DNA of 64,000 bases, taken from contig JAXMDK010000003.1 of the NCBI GenBank assembly GCA_046348855.1, positions 121,808-185,807 of the forward strand. The letters are read 5' to 3'. A program made the position numbers and the translations under genes. Below are positions 15,790 through 24,112 of the stretch, piece by piece (position 1 is the stretch's first letter; every line of letters starts with the position of its first letter). Origin of the DNA: TMP-24 sp046348855 (GTDB lineage Bacteria > Pseudomonadota > Alphaproteobacteria > Rhodobacterales > Rhodobacteraceae). Below the pieces are notes generated by a model. The model saw only the letters and a program-made list of their open reading frames with translations, was not told the DNA's origin and did not search any database.

Positions 15790-17129
15790 CAGGCCGCCAG
15801 TCGCCGCGCGAGGCGGTTCTGGTCCTCGATCACCCGCGGCAGATCGAGCGTGACGAGTTGCCCGTCGCGCACAACCTGCCGCCCTTCGACGAACAGGTCG
15901 CGCACCCGGGTCGGGCCGCACAGGAGCAGTGCCGCCACCGGGTCCCAGACGCCCGCGGCCTCGATGCCGCGCAGGTCCCAGATCGCCAGATCGGCCCGCT
16001 GCCCAGCCACCAGCGAGCCGCAATCGTCCCGGCCCAGAACCTGCGCCCCGCCCAGGGTGGCGATCTCCAGCATCTCGCGCGCGGCCATCGCGTCGGCGCC
16101 GTTCGCCACCCGTTGCAAGAGCAGCGCCATGCGGGCCTCGGCCACCAGATTGCCCGCGTCGTTCGAGGCCGAGCCATCGACGCCAAGCCCCACCCGCACC
16201 CCGGCATCGCGCATGGCCCGCACCGGGGCGATACCCGAACCAAGGCGACAATTCGAACATGGACAGTGCGCAACCCCGGTCCTGCTGGTCGAAAAAAGCG
16301 AAATCTCCGACTTGTCGAGCTTGACGCAATGGGCGTGCCACACGTCGTCGCCGGTCCAGCCCAGGTCTTCGGCATACTGGCCGGGACGACAGCCGAAATG
16401 GGCCAGCGAATAGGCCACGTCCTCGTCGTTCTCGGCCAGATGGGTGTGCAGCCGCACCCGTTTGTCGCGCGCCAGGACGGCGGTATCGCGCATCAGGTCG
16501 CGCGTCACCGAAAAGGGCGAACAGGGCGCCAGGCCGACGCGCACCATCGCCCCCGGCCGGGGATCGTGGAACCTGTCCACCACCCGCTCCATGTCGGCCA
16601 GGATCGCAGCCTCGTCCTCGACCAGCGCATCGGGCGGCAGCCCGCCCCGGCTTTCGCCAATGGACATCGCGCCTCGCGTCGGATGAAAGCGCAGACCGAT
16701 CTCCCGCGCGGCCGCGATCGTGTCGTCGAGCCGCACGCCGTTGGGAAAGAGGTAGAGGTGATCGGAACTCAGCGTGCAGCCCGACAGCGCCAACTCCGCC
16801 AGCCCGGTCAGCGCCGAGACTCGCATTTCCTCGGGCCCCATCCGCGCCCAGATCGGATAGAGCGATTTCAGCCAGCCGAACAGCAGCGCATCCTGCCCGC
16901 CCGGCACTGCCCGGGTCATCGACTGGTAAAGATGGTGGTGGGTGTTCACCAGGCCCGGCGTCACGACGCAGCCGGCTGCGTCGATCCGTTCGGCGCCCGG
17001 CGCGGGCAGCCCCTTGCCCACCGCCGCCACCACCCCGCCGCGGATCAGAAGATCGCCGCCCGCGATCTCGGCCCGGTCGGGGCCCATGGTCACGATGACG
17101 TCGGCATTGGAAATCAGGATGTCCCGCAT
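15786..17129 (-). CDS. 8-oxoguanine deaminase-type amidohydrolase
   Basis: A 447-residue amidohydrolase of the cytosine/guanine deaminase-like group. The metal ligands are visible: NTHHHLYQS near residue 63, HTHLAEND near 237, WHAHCVKLD near 268 and GVDGSASND near 324. HCPCSNCRLGSGIAPV is characteristic of the 8-oxoguanine deaminase subgroup, as I recall it. That subgroup converts free 8-oxoguanine to urate and is often mislabelled as a triazine hydrolase. Cytoplasmic. It converges on xthA with a 4-bp overlap of stop codons. Confidence 0.82.
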   Translation of the reverse strand: MRDILISNADVIVTMGPDRAEIAGGDLLIRGGVVAAVGKGLPAPGAERIDAAGCVVTPGLVNTHHHLYQSMTRAVPGGQDALLFGWLKSLYPIWARMGPEEMRVSALTGLAELALSGCTLSSDHLYLFPNGVRLDDTIAAAREIGLRFHPTRGAMSIGESRGGLPPDALVEDEAAILADMERVVDRFHDPRPGAMVRVGLAPCSPFSVTRDLMRDTAVLARDKRVRLHTHLAENDEDVAYSLAHFGCRPGQYAEDLGWTGDDVWHAHCVKLDKSEISLFSTSRTGVAHCPCSNCRLGSGIAPVRAMRDAGVRVGLGVDGSASNDAGNLVAEARMALLLQRVANGADAMAAREMLEIATLGGAQVLGRDDCGSLVAGQRADLAIWDLRGIEAAGVWDPVAALLLCGPTRVRDLFVEGRQVVRDGQLVTLDLPRVIEDQNRLARRLAAC

Positions 17130-17249
17130 GTCGTCCTTCCTTTGTCGCAGCCCCTTCGGTGCATGTCAGGCGGCCGACAGAAGGGGGCGGAAGGACTCGG
17201 GCGCAAGCGGACCTTAGGCCGGAACGCCCCGCCGCGTCAAAGGGGGCGG

Positions 17250-18059
17250 TCAGCCCTGCGGCGCGCGGGACAGGATCGCCAGGGCCTCGGCATGGATGGC
17301 GGCATTGGCGGCCGCCAGCACCCGGCCGCCGCGATGGGCCGGACCGCCGGTCCAGTCGGTCACCACCCCGCCCGCCGCCTCGATCACCGCGATCGGTGCC
17401 TGCACGTCGTAGGGCTGAAGCCCGGCCTCGACCACCAGGTCGATCTGGCCGCAGGCCACCAGCGCATAGGCATAGCAGTCGGTTCCGTAGCGCGTCAGCC
17501 GGACCCGGGCCGCCAGATCGCGGAAGGCCGCGCCTTCGGCGGGCGTGCCGACCTCGGGGAAGGTGGTGAAGAGGATGGCCTCGGACAGGGGCACCGGCGC
17601 GCGGGTGGCCAGCGCCGCACCGCCGCGCGGGCCTTCCATCGCCGCCACGCCCAGTCCGCCGGTGAACCTTTCGCCGATATAGGGCTGGTCGATTACCCCC
17701 AGGATCGGCCCGTCGCCGCCATCGACCGCGATCAGCACCCCCCAGGTCGGCGCGCCTGACAGGAAGGCGCGGGTGCCGTCCACGGGGTCCAGCACCCAGG
17801 TCAGGCCGCTGGAACCGGCCTTGGCGCCGAACTCCTCGCCGAGGATCGCGTCGTCGGGGCGCAGGTTGGCCAGAAGATCGCGCATCCGCCGTTCGGCATT
17901 GCGGTCGGCCACCGTCACCGGATCGAAGCCACCAGCCAGCTTGTTGTCCGCCGTCAGTCCGGCGGCGCGAAAATGCGCCAAGGTCTCGATCCGCGCGGCA
18001 TCGGCCAGCGCATGCGCGACGCGGATCAATTCTTCACGGTTCGGATGGGCAGGCGGCAT
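17250..18059 (-). CDS. hisN: Histidinol-phosphatase, IMPase type (HisN)
   Basis: A 269-residue inositol-monophosphatase-fold enzyme, the usual histidinol-phosphate phosphatase of alphaproteobacteria. The metal site motifs are GEEFG (about residue 75), WVLDPVDGTRAFLSG (about 88-102) and LQPYDVQAPIAVIEAAGG near 210-227. FLSGAPTWG is typical of the HisN subgroup rather than of true inositol monophosphatases, but substrate overlap is possible. It is on the same strand as the amidohydrolase, 120 bp upstream of it, with no clear coupling. Confidence 0.85.
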   Translation of the reverse strand: MPPAHPNREELIRVAHALADAARIETLAHFRAAGLTADNKLAGGFDPVTVADRNAERRMRDLLANLRPDDAILGEEFGAKAGSSGLTWVLDPVDGTRAFLSGAPTWGVLIAVDGGDGPILGVIDQPYIGERFTGGLGVAAMEGPRGGAALATRAPVPLSEAILFTTFPEVGTPAEGAAFRDLAARVRLTRYGTDCYAYALVACGQIDLVVEAGLQPYDVQAPIAVIEAAGGVVTDWTGGPAHRGGRVLAAANAAIHAEALAILSRAPQG

Positions 18060-18139
18060 CGCGGTTCCTGTCTGGTCAGGTCCGCGCAGGGTTAGGACGC
18101 GCCTCGGCCACGGTCAAGCAGCCGGCGCGCCCCGGTCGG

Positions 18140-18502
18140 TCAGGCGGCGTCGGACAGGACCTTGGCCAGGTCGAACAGGCGGCGGCGCTGTGCCTCGGGA
18201 ATGGCGTAGTAGGACCGCACCAGCATCAGCGCTTCCTTGTCGGCCATGATGTCGCCCAGGTGTTCGTCGGCGGTCGAGGCATGGGCTTCCAGCCCTTCGA
18301 AGAAGAAGCTGATCGCCACGCCGAGCGCATCGGCGATGTCCCACAGCCGCGAGGCGGAAATCCGGTTCATGCCGGTTTCATATTTCTGGATCTGCTGGAA
18401 CTTGATGCCGACCTTGTCGGCCAGCTGCTGCTGCGTCATCCCAACCATCCAGCGGCGATGGCGAACGCGCTTTCCGACATGGACATCAACGGGGTGTTTC
18501 AT
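18140..18502 (-). CDS. XRE-family transcriptional regulator
   Basis: From the ATG at 18502 (GGAGAG upstream) the product is 120 residues. Residues about 11-66 form a Cro/C1-type helix-turn-helix (RRWMVGMTQQQLADKVGIKF, then QQIQKYETGMNRISASRLWD). The C-terminal half is helical (SYYAIPEAQRRRLFDLAKVL). The pattern matches a conserved alphaproteobacterial XRE subgroup that lacks a sensor domain. The 334-bp gap upstream, shared with the quinone oxidoreductase gene, is AT-rich and probably holds both promoters; autoregulation is likely but unproven. Confidence 0.88.
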   Translation of the reverse strand: MKHPVDVHVGKRVRHRRWMVGMTQQQLADKVGIKFQQIQKYETGMNRISASRLWDIADALGVAISFFFEGLEAHASTADEHLGDIMADKEALMLVRSYYAIPEAQRRRLFDLAKVLSDAA

Positions 18503-18836
18503 GAGGCTCTCCAACATCACAAGATTACTCAGCAAGTCGCCGGGCAACGAACTTTGTTGCGGGCCAAAATACAAGAAAAAATTGTTTCTGGAAATTCCAT
18601 TCTGTCTATGCGTTTAGTCAACGCGGTACAGCCGGACGCCGCTCGCGCCTAAGGCAAGTTGCGACAAGCCAATTATCGCATCGGTTTTATTGCGGCCGGC
18701 ATTGCAAAGTGCGAAATCGCTGCAATTCCCCCTCGCCATTTGCTACCGGCGAAAAGCCGCCGATGTATCTGGCCGATGCGGGACCCTTGGCTTACACCCT
18801 TGGAGAACGATCACTTTTCCGTGGAAGGCAGGGGAC
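18503..18836. other. 334-bp AT-richer divergent promoter region
   Basis: This gap separates the leftward XRE gene from the rightward quinone oxidoreductase gene. It is clearly less GC-rich than its surroundings (for example an AAGAAAAAATTG stretch near 18580). On the minus strand TTGACT near 18618 could serve as a -35 element for the XRE gene. No ORF with convincing codon use, repeat or RNA gene is seen. Confidence 0.45.
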
Positions 18837-19808
18837 ATGCTGGCATTTCAGGTCACCAACATCGGCCAGGCGCCGGAAATCCGGCAGGTTGCGCGCCCCG
18901 AACCGGCGGCCGGCGAAGTGCGGCTGCGAATCATCGCTTGCGGTCTGAACTTCGCCGACCTGCTGCAGATCGAAGGCCGCTACCAGGTTCGCACCGATCC
19001 GCCCTTCACCCTGGGAATGGAGATGGCCGGCGTCGTCGAGGCACTCGGCCCCGGCGTTTCAGACCCGAAGCCGGGCAGCCGGGTGGCGGTTTTCGGCAAC
19101 AATGGCGGGCTGGCTGAATATGCCTGTGTCCCGGCCAACGCCTGCCTGGCGCTGCCCGACACAATGAGTTTCGAGCAGGCCGCCGCCCTGCAGATCGCCT
19201 ATGCCACCAGCCATCTGGCGCTGCTGCGCCGGGCGCGGATCGAACCCGGCGAGACGCTGGCAGTGACCGGCGCGGCCGGCGGTGTCGGCCTGACCGCGGT
19301 CGAGATCGGCAAGCTGGCCGGCGCGCGGGTGATCGCGCTGGCGCGCGGCACCGACAAGCTGGCCATCGCCCGCGCCGCCGGGGCCGACGAGGCGATCGAC
19401 AGCGACGCGCCCGACGTTAAGGCCCGGCTGAAGGCGCTTGGCGGCGTCGATGTCGCCTACGAGACGGTCGGCGGCGCCCTGTTCGATCAGGTGCTGGGGG
19501 CGATGCGGCCCGAGGGGCGGATGCTGACGGTCGGTTTTGCCGGCGGCACCATCCCGCAGGTTCCGGCGAACCTGCTGCTGGTCAAGAACCTGTCGGTCAT
19601 CGGCCTGTATCTGGGCGGCTATGCGGCCTTCCGGCCCGAAGCCGTCACCGACAGCCTGCGCGCGATCCTGGACTGGTTCGCGGAGGGCAAGCTGCACCCC
19701 CATATCAGCCATGTGCTGCCCCTGCCCCGCGCCGCCGAGGCGCTGGCGCTTTTGCGCGACCGCAAGTCGACCGGCAAGGTGGTGGTGCGCTGCGATCAGA
19801 CAGCGTAA
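18837..19808 (+). CDS. NADPH:quinone oxidoreductase, zinc-free MDR family
   Basis: A 323-residue medium-chain dehydrogenase/reductase. The N-terminal GroES-like domain lacks zinc ligands (CGLNFADLLQIEGRYQ is the quinone-reductase signature). The Rossmann domain has VTGAAGGVGLTAVEIGKLAGA near residue 143 for NADPH. The C-terminal LPRAAEALALLRDRKSTGKVVV is standard. It probably reduces quinones or enoyl compounds in the cytoplasm. The ATG at 18837 has AGGGG just upstream. Its end overlaps the convergent LysR gene by 13 bp. Confidence 0.9.
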   Translation: MLAFQVTNIGQAPEIRQVARPEPAAGEVRLRIIACGLNFADLLQIEGRYQVRTDPPFTLGMEMAGVVEALGPGVSDPKPGSRVAVFGNNGGLAEYACVPANACLALPDTMSFEQAAALQIAYATSHLALLRRARIEPGETLAVTGAAGGVGLTAVEIGKLAGARVIALARGTDKLAIARAAGADEAIDSDAPDVKARLKALGGVDVAYETVGGALFDQVLGAMRPEGRMLTVGFAGGTIPQVPANLLLVKNLSVIGLYLGGYAAFRPEAVTDSLRAILDWFAEGKLHPHISHVLPLPRAAEALALLRDRKSTGKVVVRCDQTA

Positions 19809-20647
19809 GCGGCGCGGATGTGGTCCTTCAGATCCTCGACAGCCGCGCCCTTCTGCAGCCCGGCATCGTAAAGGCAGATCTTCATCCCGCCCAGTTCGGG
19901 CAGGCCCGCCTGCGCCGGCACTTCGGCGCAGCCCTTGGAAAACCGGTTGCGCATCCTGACCGTCAGCGCCAGATCGGCGGCGATCATCGCCTGCACCGCC
20001 TCGATCGAGCGGCCGGAAAAGCCCATTTCCCAGTGAATGCCGGCCCGGTCGAGCGCGGCGAGCGCGATGGGGCGGAACTTGCAGGTTTCCTCGAAGCCCA
20101 GCCGCAGCGGCCGGGCCTGCCAGGCACAGCCACCCGCCGCGCCCACCCATACCAGCTGATGATCCGCCACGGATTCGCCTCCGGGGCCGGGTTCTTCTTC
20201 GGTGGTCAGGATGATGTCCAGTTCGCCCCGCGCCAGCGCCTCCTTCATCGTCAGCGTGAAGGATGAGGTCAGGTTGATCCTCAGGCGCGGATAGCACTGA
20301 GCCATCCGCTTGAGGATGTCGGGGATCGCCGGAAAGACGATGTCGTGCGGCACGCCCAGGCGTAACTCGCCCTCCAGCGCCGTGTCGGTCAGCCGCGCCA
20401 GCACCTCGTCGTTCAGCGACAGCATCCGCCGGGCATAGGCCAGAAGCTGTTCGCCCTCGGGCGTGAGCGTCAGCCGGCGGGCGTTGCGAAAGAAGAAGGG
20501 CCGCGCCAGCGCCTCCTCCAGCCGCTTGATCTGCATCGACACCGCCGACTGGGTCAGGTTGAGCAAGGATGCCGCGCGGGTCACGCCGCCGGTGTCGGCT
20601 GTCACCATGAAGGCGCGCAGGGCGGTCAGGTCGAGGTTGCGCGGCAT
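19796..20647 (-). CDS. LysR-type transcriptional regulator
   Basis: A 283-residue regulator. Helix-turn-helix at residues about 5-60 (MPRNLDLTALRAFMVTADTG, then RAASLLNLTQSAVSMQIKRL), then a periplasmic-binding-like effector domain. The start at 20647 is preferred over an upstream ATG because MPRNLDLTALRAF is where LysR proteins normally begin. It diverges from a DUF1127 gene at 20770, its likely target; LysR/DUF1127 pairs are common in this family. CGTTATCCG (20663) and CCGATAACG (20743) in the gap are near-inverted and might be binding half-sites. Confidence 0.9.
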   Translation of the reverse strand: MPRNLDLTALRAFMVTADTGGVTRAASLLNLTQSAVSMQIKRLEEALARPFFFRNARRLTLTPEGEQLLAYARRMLSLNDEVLARLTDTALEGELRLGVPHDIVFPAIPDILKRMAQCYPRLRINLTSSFTLTMKEALARGELDIILTTEEEPGPGGESVADHQLVWVGAAGGCAWQARPLRLGFEETCKFRPIALAALDRAGIHWEMGFSGRSIEAVQAMIAADLALTVRMRNRFSKGCAEVPAQAGLPELGGMKICLYDAGLQKGAAVEDLKDHIRAAYAV

Positions 20648-20769
20648 ATCACAGATCCTGATCGTTATCCGAACAAACATTCGATTTCGGAAAGGATGCT
20701 TCCGTGGCAGTTTGTTCACATATCATCATACACGATGCAAAACCGATAACGCAACAGAATGGATTCACC

Positions 20770-21009
20770 ATGTCCGCGACCGCCTGTCCCGCTGCCCCCG
20801 CCGCCTGCTCTCGCCGCCCGCCCCTGCTGTCCCGGCTGGCCCTGATCCTGACGCGCGCCACCGCGCTTGTCCGCCAGCGCCGGTCGCTCGGCCGGCTGGA
20901 TGCACACGAGTTGCGCGACATCGGCCTGACCGCCGCCCAGGCCCGGACCGAGGCCGCCCGCCCCGTCTGGGACGCACCCGCCCACTGGAGGAGCGGCGAC
21001 GGCGCTTGA
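20770..21009 (+). CDS. DUF1127 (YjiS-like) small protein
   Basis: A 79-residue Arg-rich protein. The C-terminal half has the DUF1127 signature RRSLGRLDAHELRDIGLTAAQ, preceded by a short Pro/Ala/Cys-rich leader. Members of this family in Rhodobacter (CcaF1) and Agrobacterium bind RNA and affect stress responses and small RNA maturation; a similar role is inferred. The ATG at 20770 is used because a 22-codon extension upstream has no ribosome site. Divergent from a LysR gene. Confidence 0.82.
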   Translation: MSATACPAAPAACSRRPPLLSRLALILTRATALVRQRRSLGRLDAHELRDIGLTAAQARTEAARPVWDAPAHWRSGDGA

Positions 21010-21086
21010 ATTCCGCCCGGAACCTTCCAATATAGCAGCCAACGGCCGTGCCCGCGTCTTGGGGGCCGGCAGGCAAGGAGGTTTCG

Positions 21087-21809
21087 ATGGCTGACTACCG
21101 GACGATAAATGCAAGCCAGACGGGCGTCGGATATGGTGTCATCGACGAAGGTTTGCGCGCCCATATGAACAAGGTCTACGGCCTGATGTCGATCGGCATG
21201 GTGCTGACCGGCCTTGTGGCCTGGGCGGTGGGCACCAGCCCCGAGATGCTCCAGGCGATCTTCGGCACGCCGTTGAAATGGGTGGTGATCTTCGCGCCGC
21301 TCGCCGTGGTCTTTGCCTTCGGCGCGATGCTGAACCGCATGTCGGCGGCGACCGCGCAACTGGTCTTCTTTGCCTATGCCGCGCTGATCGGCCTGTCGCT
21401 CAGTTCGATCTTCGCCGTCTATACCGGCGTCTCGATCGCGCAGACCTTCCTTGTGACAGCCATCGCTTTCGCGGGCCTCTCGCTTTACGGCTACACGACC
21501 AAGCGCGACCTGACCGCCTTCGGCAGCTTCCTGATGATGGGGCTGATCGGGCTGATCGTCGCCTCGATCGTCAACATCTTCCTCGGCTCGCCCGCGGTGG
21601 CCTTCGCGGTGTCGGTGATCGGCGTGCTTCTGTTCGCCGGTCTGACTGCCTGGGACACCCAGAAGATCAAGGCGACCTACATCGCCTATGCCCGGGAGGG
21701 CGACAGCGAATGGCTGGGCAAGTCGGCGATCATGGGGGCGCTGCAGCTTTACCTCGACTTCCTGAACCTCTTCATGTTCCTCTTGCAGTTCATGGGCGAC
21801 CGCCGCTGA
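21087..21809 (+). CDS. Bax inhibitor-1/YccA family membrane protein
   Basis: A 240-residue inner-membrane protein with seven hydrophobic helices from residue 30 on, ending in YLDFLNLFMFLLQFMGDRR. GLTAWDTQKIKATY is the conserved cytoplasmic motif of the family, whose Asp residues form the proton/calcium-sensing site in characterised homologues. The start has CAAGGAGG 6 nt upstream. Proposed roles are ion leak and stabilisation of membrane protein quality control (YccA acts on FtsH). A strong terminator follows. Confidence 0.93.
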   Translation: MADYRTINASQTGVGYGVIDEGLRAHMNKVYGLMSIGMVLTGLVAWAVGTSPEMLQAIFGTPLKWVVIFAPLAVVFAFGAMLNRMSAATAQLVFFAYAALIGLSLSSIFAVYTGVSIAQTFLVTAIAFAGLSLYGYTTKRDLTAFGSFLMMGLIGLIVASIVNIFLGSPAVAFAVSVIGVLLFAGLTAWDTQKIKATYIAYAREGDSEWLGKSAIMGALQLYLDFLNLFMFLLQFMGDRR

Positions 21810-21830
21810 CAAGCGCGACAGACGGATAAG

Positions 21831-21856
21831 AGGGCCGGGATTTCCCGGCCCTTTTT
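21831..21856 (+). terminator. Rho-independent terminator
   Basis: A perfect 10-bp stem (AGGGCCGGGA with TCCCGGCCCT, loop TT) is followed by TTTT. It lies 21 bp past the stop of the Bax-inhibitor-1 gene. Confidence 0.92.
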
Positions 21857-21893
21857 GTCGCCGGGTCACATTTGCAAGAATTCGGACCAGACC

Positions 21894-22451
21894 TTGCCCC
21901 GCCCCGACCAGTTCCGCCCGCCTTTGCCGCCACCCGCCCTCGGATGGCTTGCCTCGCGCGAAGCTCTGGCCGGCCTTGCCGCGCTGGCCCTGTCGGTCCT
22001 GCTGTTCGTCTTGGCCTGGCAGGATCTGCGCGACGGGTTCAGGCTTTTGCGGCACGGGGTCATGACCGAGGCACGGGTGACGAGGCTGGACTATTCCTGC
22101 CTTGATCGCTGGTCCCCACGATGCGGGCGCTGGATCCAGAACGTGACGGTCGAGTTCACGACCCTGGACGGAAAGGTCCATTCCCATACCGAACGTGCCG
22201 GCCTGGCAGGGGGTTCCGACGAGGGGTTCCGGTTCGCCGTCTTTACCGCCGCGGACCTGCCGGTGCCTTATGAAGTCGGGCAGACCGTCCGCCTGATCTA
22301 CCTGCCGTCCGATCCCGCCATCGTCGACATCGGCTGGATAAGGATGCAGGACCGTGGCTTCATGCTGGGCGTGGGCGGCGTGCTGGCGCTGTTCAGCGGG
22401 GCGGGCCTGATCGTCCTGTCCTATCTGGGGCTGGCGCGCGGGATGATCTGA
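21894..22451 (+). CDS. DUF3592 domain membrane protein
   Basis: A membrane protein with one helix near residue 30-45 (LAALALSVLLFVLAW) and another near the C-terminus (GVGGVLALFSGAGLIVLSYL). The periplasmic or cytosolic domain between them is DUF3592-like: an NVTVEFTTLDGKVHSH strand, then VPYEVGQTVRLIYLPSDPAI. The start is uncertain. The frame is open from TTG at 21855, inside the preceding terminator's T tract, and the next candidate is TTG at 21894; neither has a good ribosome site. Function unknown. Confidence 0.65.
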   Translation: MPRPDQFRPPLPPPALGWLASREALAGLAALALSVLLFVLAWQDLRDGFRLLRHGVMTEARVTRLDYSCLDRWSPRCGRWIQNVTVEFTTLDGKVHSHTERAGLAGGSDEGFRFAVFTAADLPVPYEVGQTVRLIYLPSDPAIVDIGWIRMQDRGFMLGVGGVLALFSGAGLIVLSYLGLARGMI

Positions 22452-22508
22452 CCCGCCCCGTCCTTGGCACGCCTGCGGAACGCATCCCCTCATGCAAAGG
22501 GCGCGCAA

Positions 22509-22535
22509 GAAAAAAGCCGCGCACGAAGGCGCGGC
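22509..22535 (-). terminator. Rho-independent terminator of rpmG
   Basis: Read leftward, GCCGCGC pairs with GCGCGGC (22516-22535) and is followed by six T. It is 27 bp past the rpmG stop. Confidence 0.9.
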
Positions 22536-22561
22536 CCCACTGTCCGTTTGTCGAGGCAGGA

Positions 22562-22729
22562 TTACTTGATCTTGCCTTCCTTGTATTCGACATGCTCCCG
22601 CTTCACGGGATCGTATTTCTTCACGACCATCTTTTCGGTCATGGTGCGGGCATTCTTCTTGGTCACGTAGAAGTGCCCGGTGCCCGCCGTCGAGTTCAGA
22701 CGGATCTTGATCGTCGTCGGCTTCGCCAT
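22562..22729 (-). CDS. rpmG: 50S ribosomal protein L33
   Basis: A 55-residue basic protein read on the minus strand: MAKPTTIKIRLNSTAGTGHF at the start and REHVEYKEGKIK at the end, with TKKNARTMTEKMVVKKYDP between. This is the standard bacterial L33 sequence. It lacks the zinc-binding CxxC pairs, so it is the zinc-independent form. GGAGAT precedes the ATG and a classic terminator follows, so it is transcribed alone. Confidence 0.97.
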   Translation of the reverse strand: MAKPTTIKIRLNSTAGTGHFYVTKKNARTMTEKMVVKKYDPVKREHVEYKEGKIK

Positions 22730-22848
22730 AGTCTATCTCCACTGGCAGGGCGGCACCGCCGCCCGCGAAATCCTTGAAGCCCGCCTTTTACGGAGGCTGG
22801 CGGCAGAGTCAAGCAGCTTTCCCGCCACCAGCTTTCCGTCCCGGGGCG

Positions 22849-23568
22849 TCAGGCGGTAGCCAACGGCGCGAGCCCCATCTGCGCATGGATCGCGTCGCGC
22901 GCCGCCGCGTCGAGGCCCAGCGCATCCGACAGGCGGCGCAGGTAGTCCGACTCGGCGGCGTTGTCGACGGTCACCGCCATCAGCGCGGCGGAATAGACCT
23001 GCGCCTTCATCGCCGATCCGGCCGCCTGCGCCAGCGCCACCGGATCGACCGGGGCGGCCATCTCGGCCTCGACGAAGGCGCGTTCGGCGTCGCTGGCGTT
23101 GGTCAGGTGGCTCATGATCTTGGCCTTTTCGTCGGCGTCCAGATCGCCGTCGGCCTTGGCCGCCTGGATCATCGCCCGGATCATCAGCTTGGCGTTTTCC
23201 TCGGCCGCGGCGCTGGCCGGGCCGGCCCCGGTGATCGCCGACATCATCTCGCCCACCGCGCCCGCGCCGGCGGCCAGCGAGCCCTGCATCGCCGACATCA
23301 GGCTGCCCAAGCCCGCCTCGGCGGTCTGGCCGGCGTCGGCGGCCTTGGGACCGTACTTGGCGGCCATGTCGCGCATGGTCTGGGCGCCGCCGGGAATGCC
23401 CATCTTTTCGGCCATCTTGCCCATCTGGTCAGCGATCCCGCCCTCGGCGCCCGCGTCGCGCAGGTTCTTTTCCAGACCGGCCATGCCGCCCATCTGGCGG
23501 AACTTGTCATAGCCCTTGGCCGCGGCCACGCCGATGGCCAGTGTTGCAAGCGTCTTGATGAAACTCAT
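22849..23568 (-). CDS. DUF533/TerB-like protein
   Basis: A 239-residue protein. The N-terminus MSFIKTLATLAIGVAAAKGY is hydrophobic and may anchor the protein or act as a signal. A flexible Gly/Ala/Met-rich middle follows. The C-terminal 115 residues form a TerB-like helical domain with the acidic metal-binding motif KADGDLDADEKAKI. The family (DUF533, YebE-like) is of unknown role, associated with envelope stress in enterobacteria. Monocistronic; downstream is rpmG and upstream the rnpB region. Confidence 0.85.
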   Translation of the reverse strand: MSFIKTLATLAIGVAAAKGYDKFRQMGGMAGLEKNLRDAGAEGGIADQMGKMAEKMGIPGGAQTMRDMAAKYGPKAADAGQTAEAGLGSLMSAMQGSLAAGAGAVGEMMSAITGAGPASAAAEENAKLMIRAMIQAAKADGDLDADEKAKIMSHLTNASDAERAFVEAEMAAPVDPVALAQAAGSAMKAQVYSAALMAVTVDNAAESDYLRRLSDALGLDAAARDAIHAQMGLAPLATA

Positions 23569-23667
23569 GGTGCCCCCCTAATCGACAGGATTTCAACATT
23601 CCGGCACGATACCGGCACGGTCCCGTGACAGATATGGGAAAGCCCGGGCCTTTTGCCCCCGTCGGCC

Positions 23668-23690
23668 AAAAATTGCCGCCGGCGGCGGTG
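23668..23690 (-). terminator. Terminator of the RNase P RNA gene
   Basis: On the minus strand a GC-only self-complementary stretch (CCGCCGCCGGCGGC) is followed by AATTTTT. It begins about 10 bp past the 3' end of the RNase P RNA. Confidence 0.7.
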
Positions 23691-23699
23691 TGGGCGAAG

Positions 23700-24106
23700 T
23701 GCGCGGAGGGTCTGTAAGCCGGATTCTGTCCGGGGACTTGCGCCCCCTGGATGACCATTCCTCTGGCCCCGCCGTTGCCGGCGGGATCAAGCTGCCAACC
23801 CGGGTCTCTCGGGCCGAAGCTGCCCTGCGGCGGTATCTGCCTTGCGGCAGACGCGGCCCCGCGCGAGACCCCTATTCGGCATTGCTCCCGGTGGGGCTTG
23901 CCTTGCCGGTCCTGTTGCCAGTCCCGCGGTGGGCTCTTGCCCCACCGTTTCACCCTTGCCCGTGCAAGCACAGGCGGTCTCTTCTCTGTGGCGCTTTCCC
24001 TGGGGTTGCCCCCGCCGGGCGTTACCCGGCACCGTTGCTTCAGGGAGTCCGGACTTTCCTCGCGGCCCGTTGCCGGGCCTCGCGGTCATCCGACCCTCCG
24101 CGCCCC
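23700..24106 (-). ncRNA. rnpB: RNase P RNA, class A
   Basis: The catalytic RNA of ribonuclease P, which removes 5' leaders from pre-tRNAs. Read leftward it begins GGGCGCGGAGGGTCGGATGA and soon shows the universal core GAGGAAAGTCCGGACTCC. The 3' part has AATCCGGCTTACAGACCCTCC, which pairs back to form helix P1 with the 5' end (GGAGGGTC/GACCCTCC). A length of about 405 nt suits a type A alphaproteobacterial RNA. It starts just past the stop of the amidase gene, so its promoter may lie inside that gene. Ends are accurate to about 5 bases. Confidence 0.95.
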
Positions 24107-24112
24107 CCTCCC

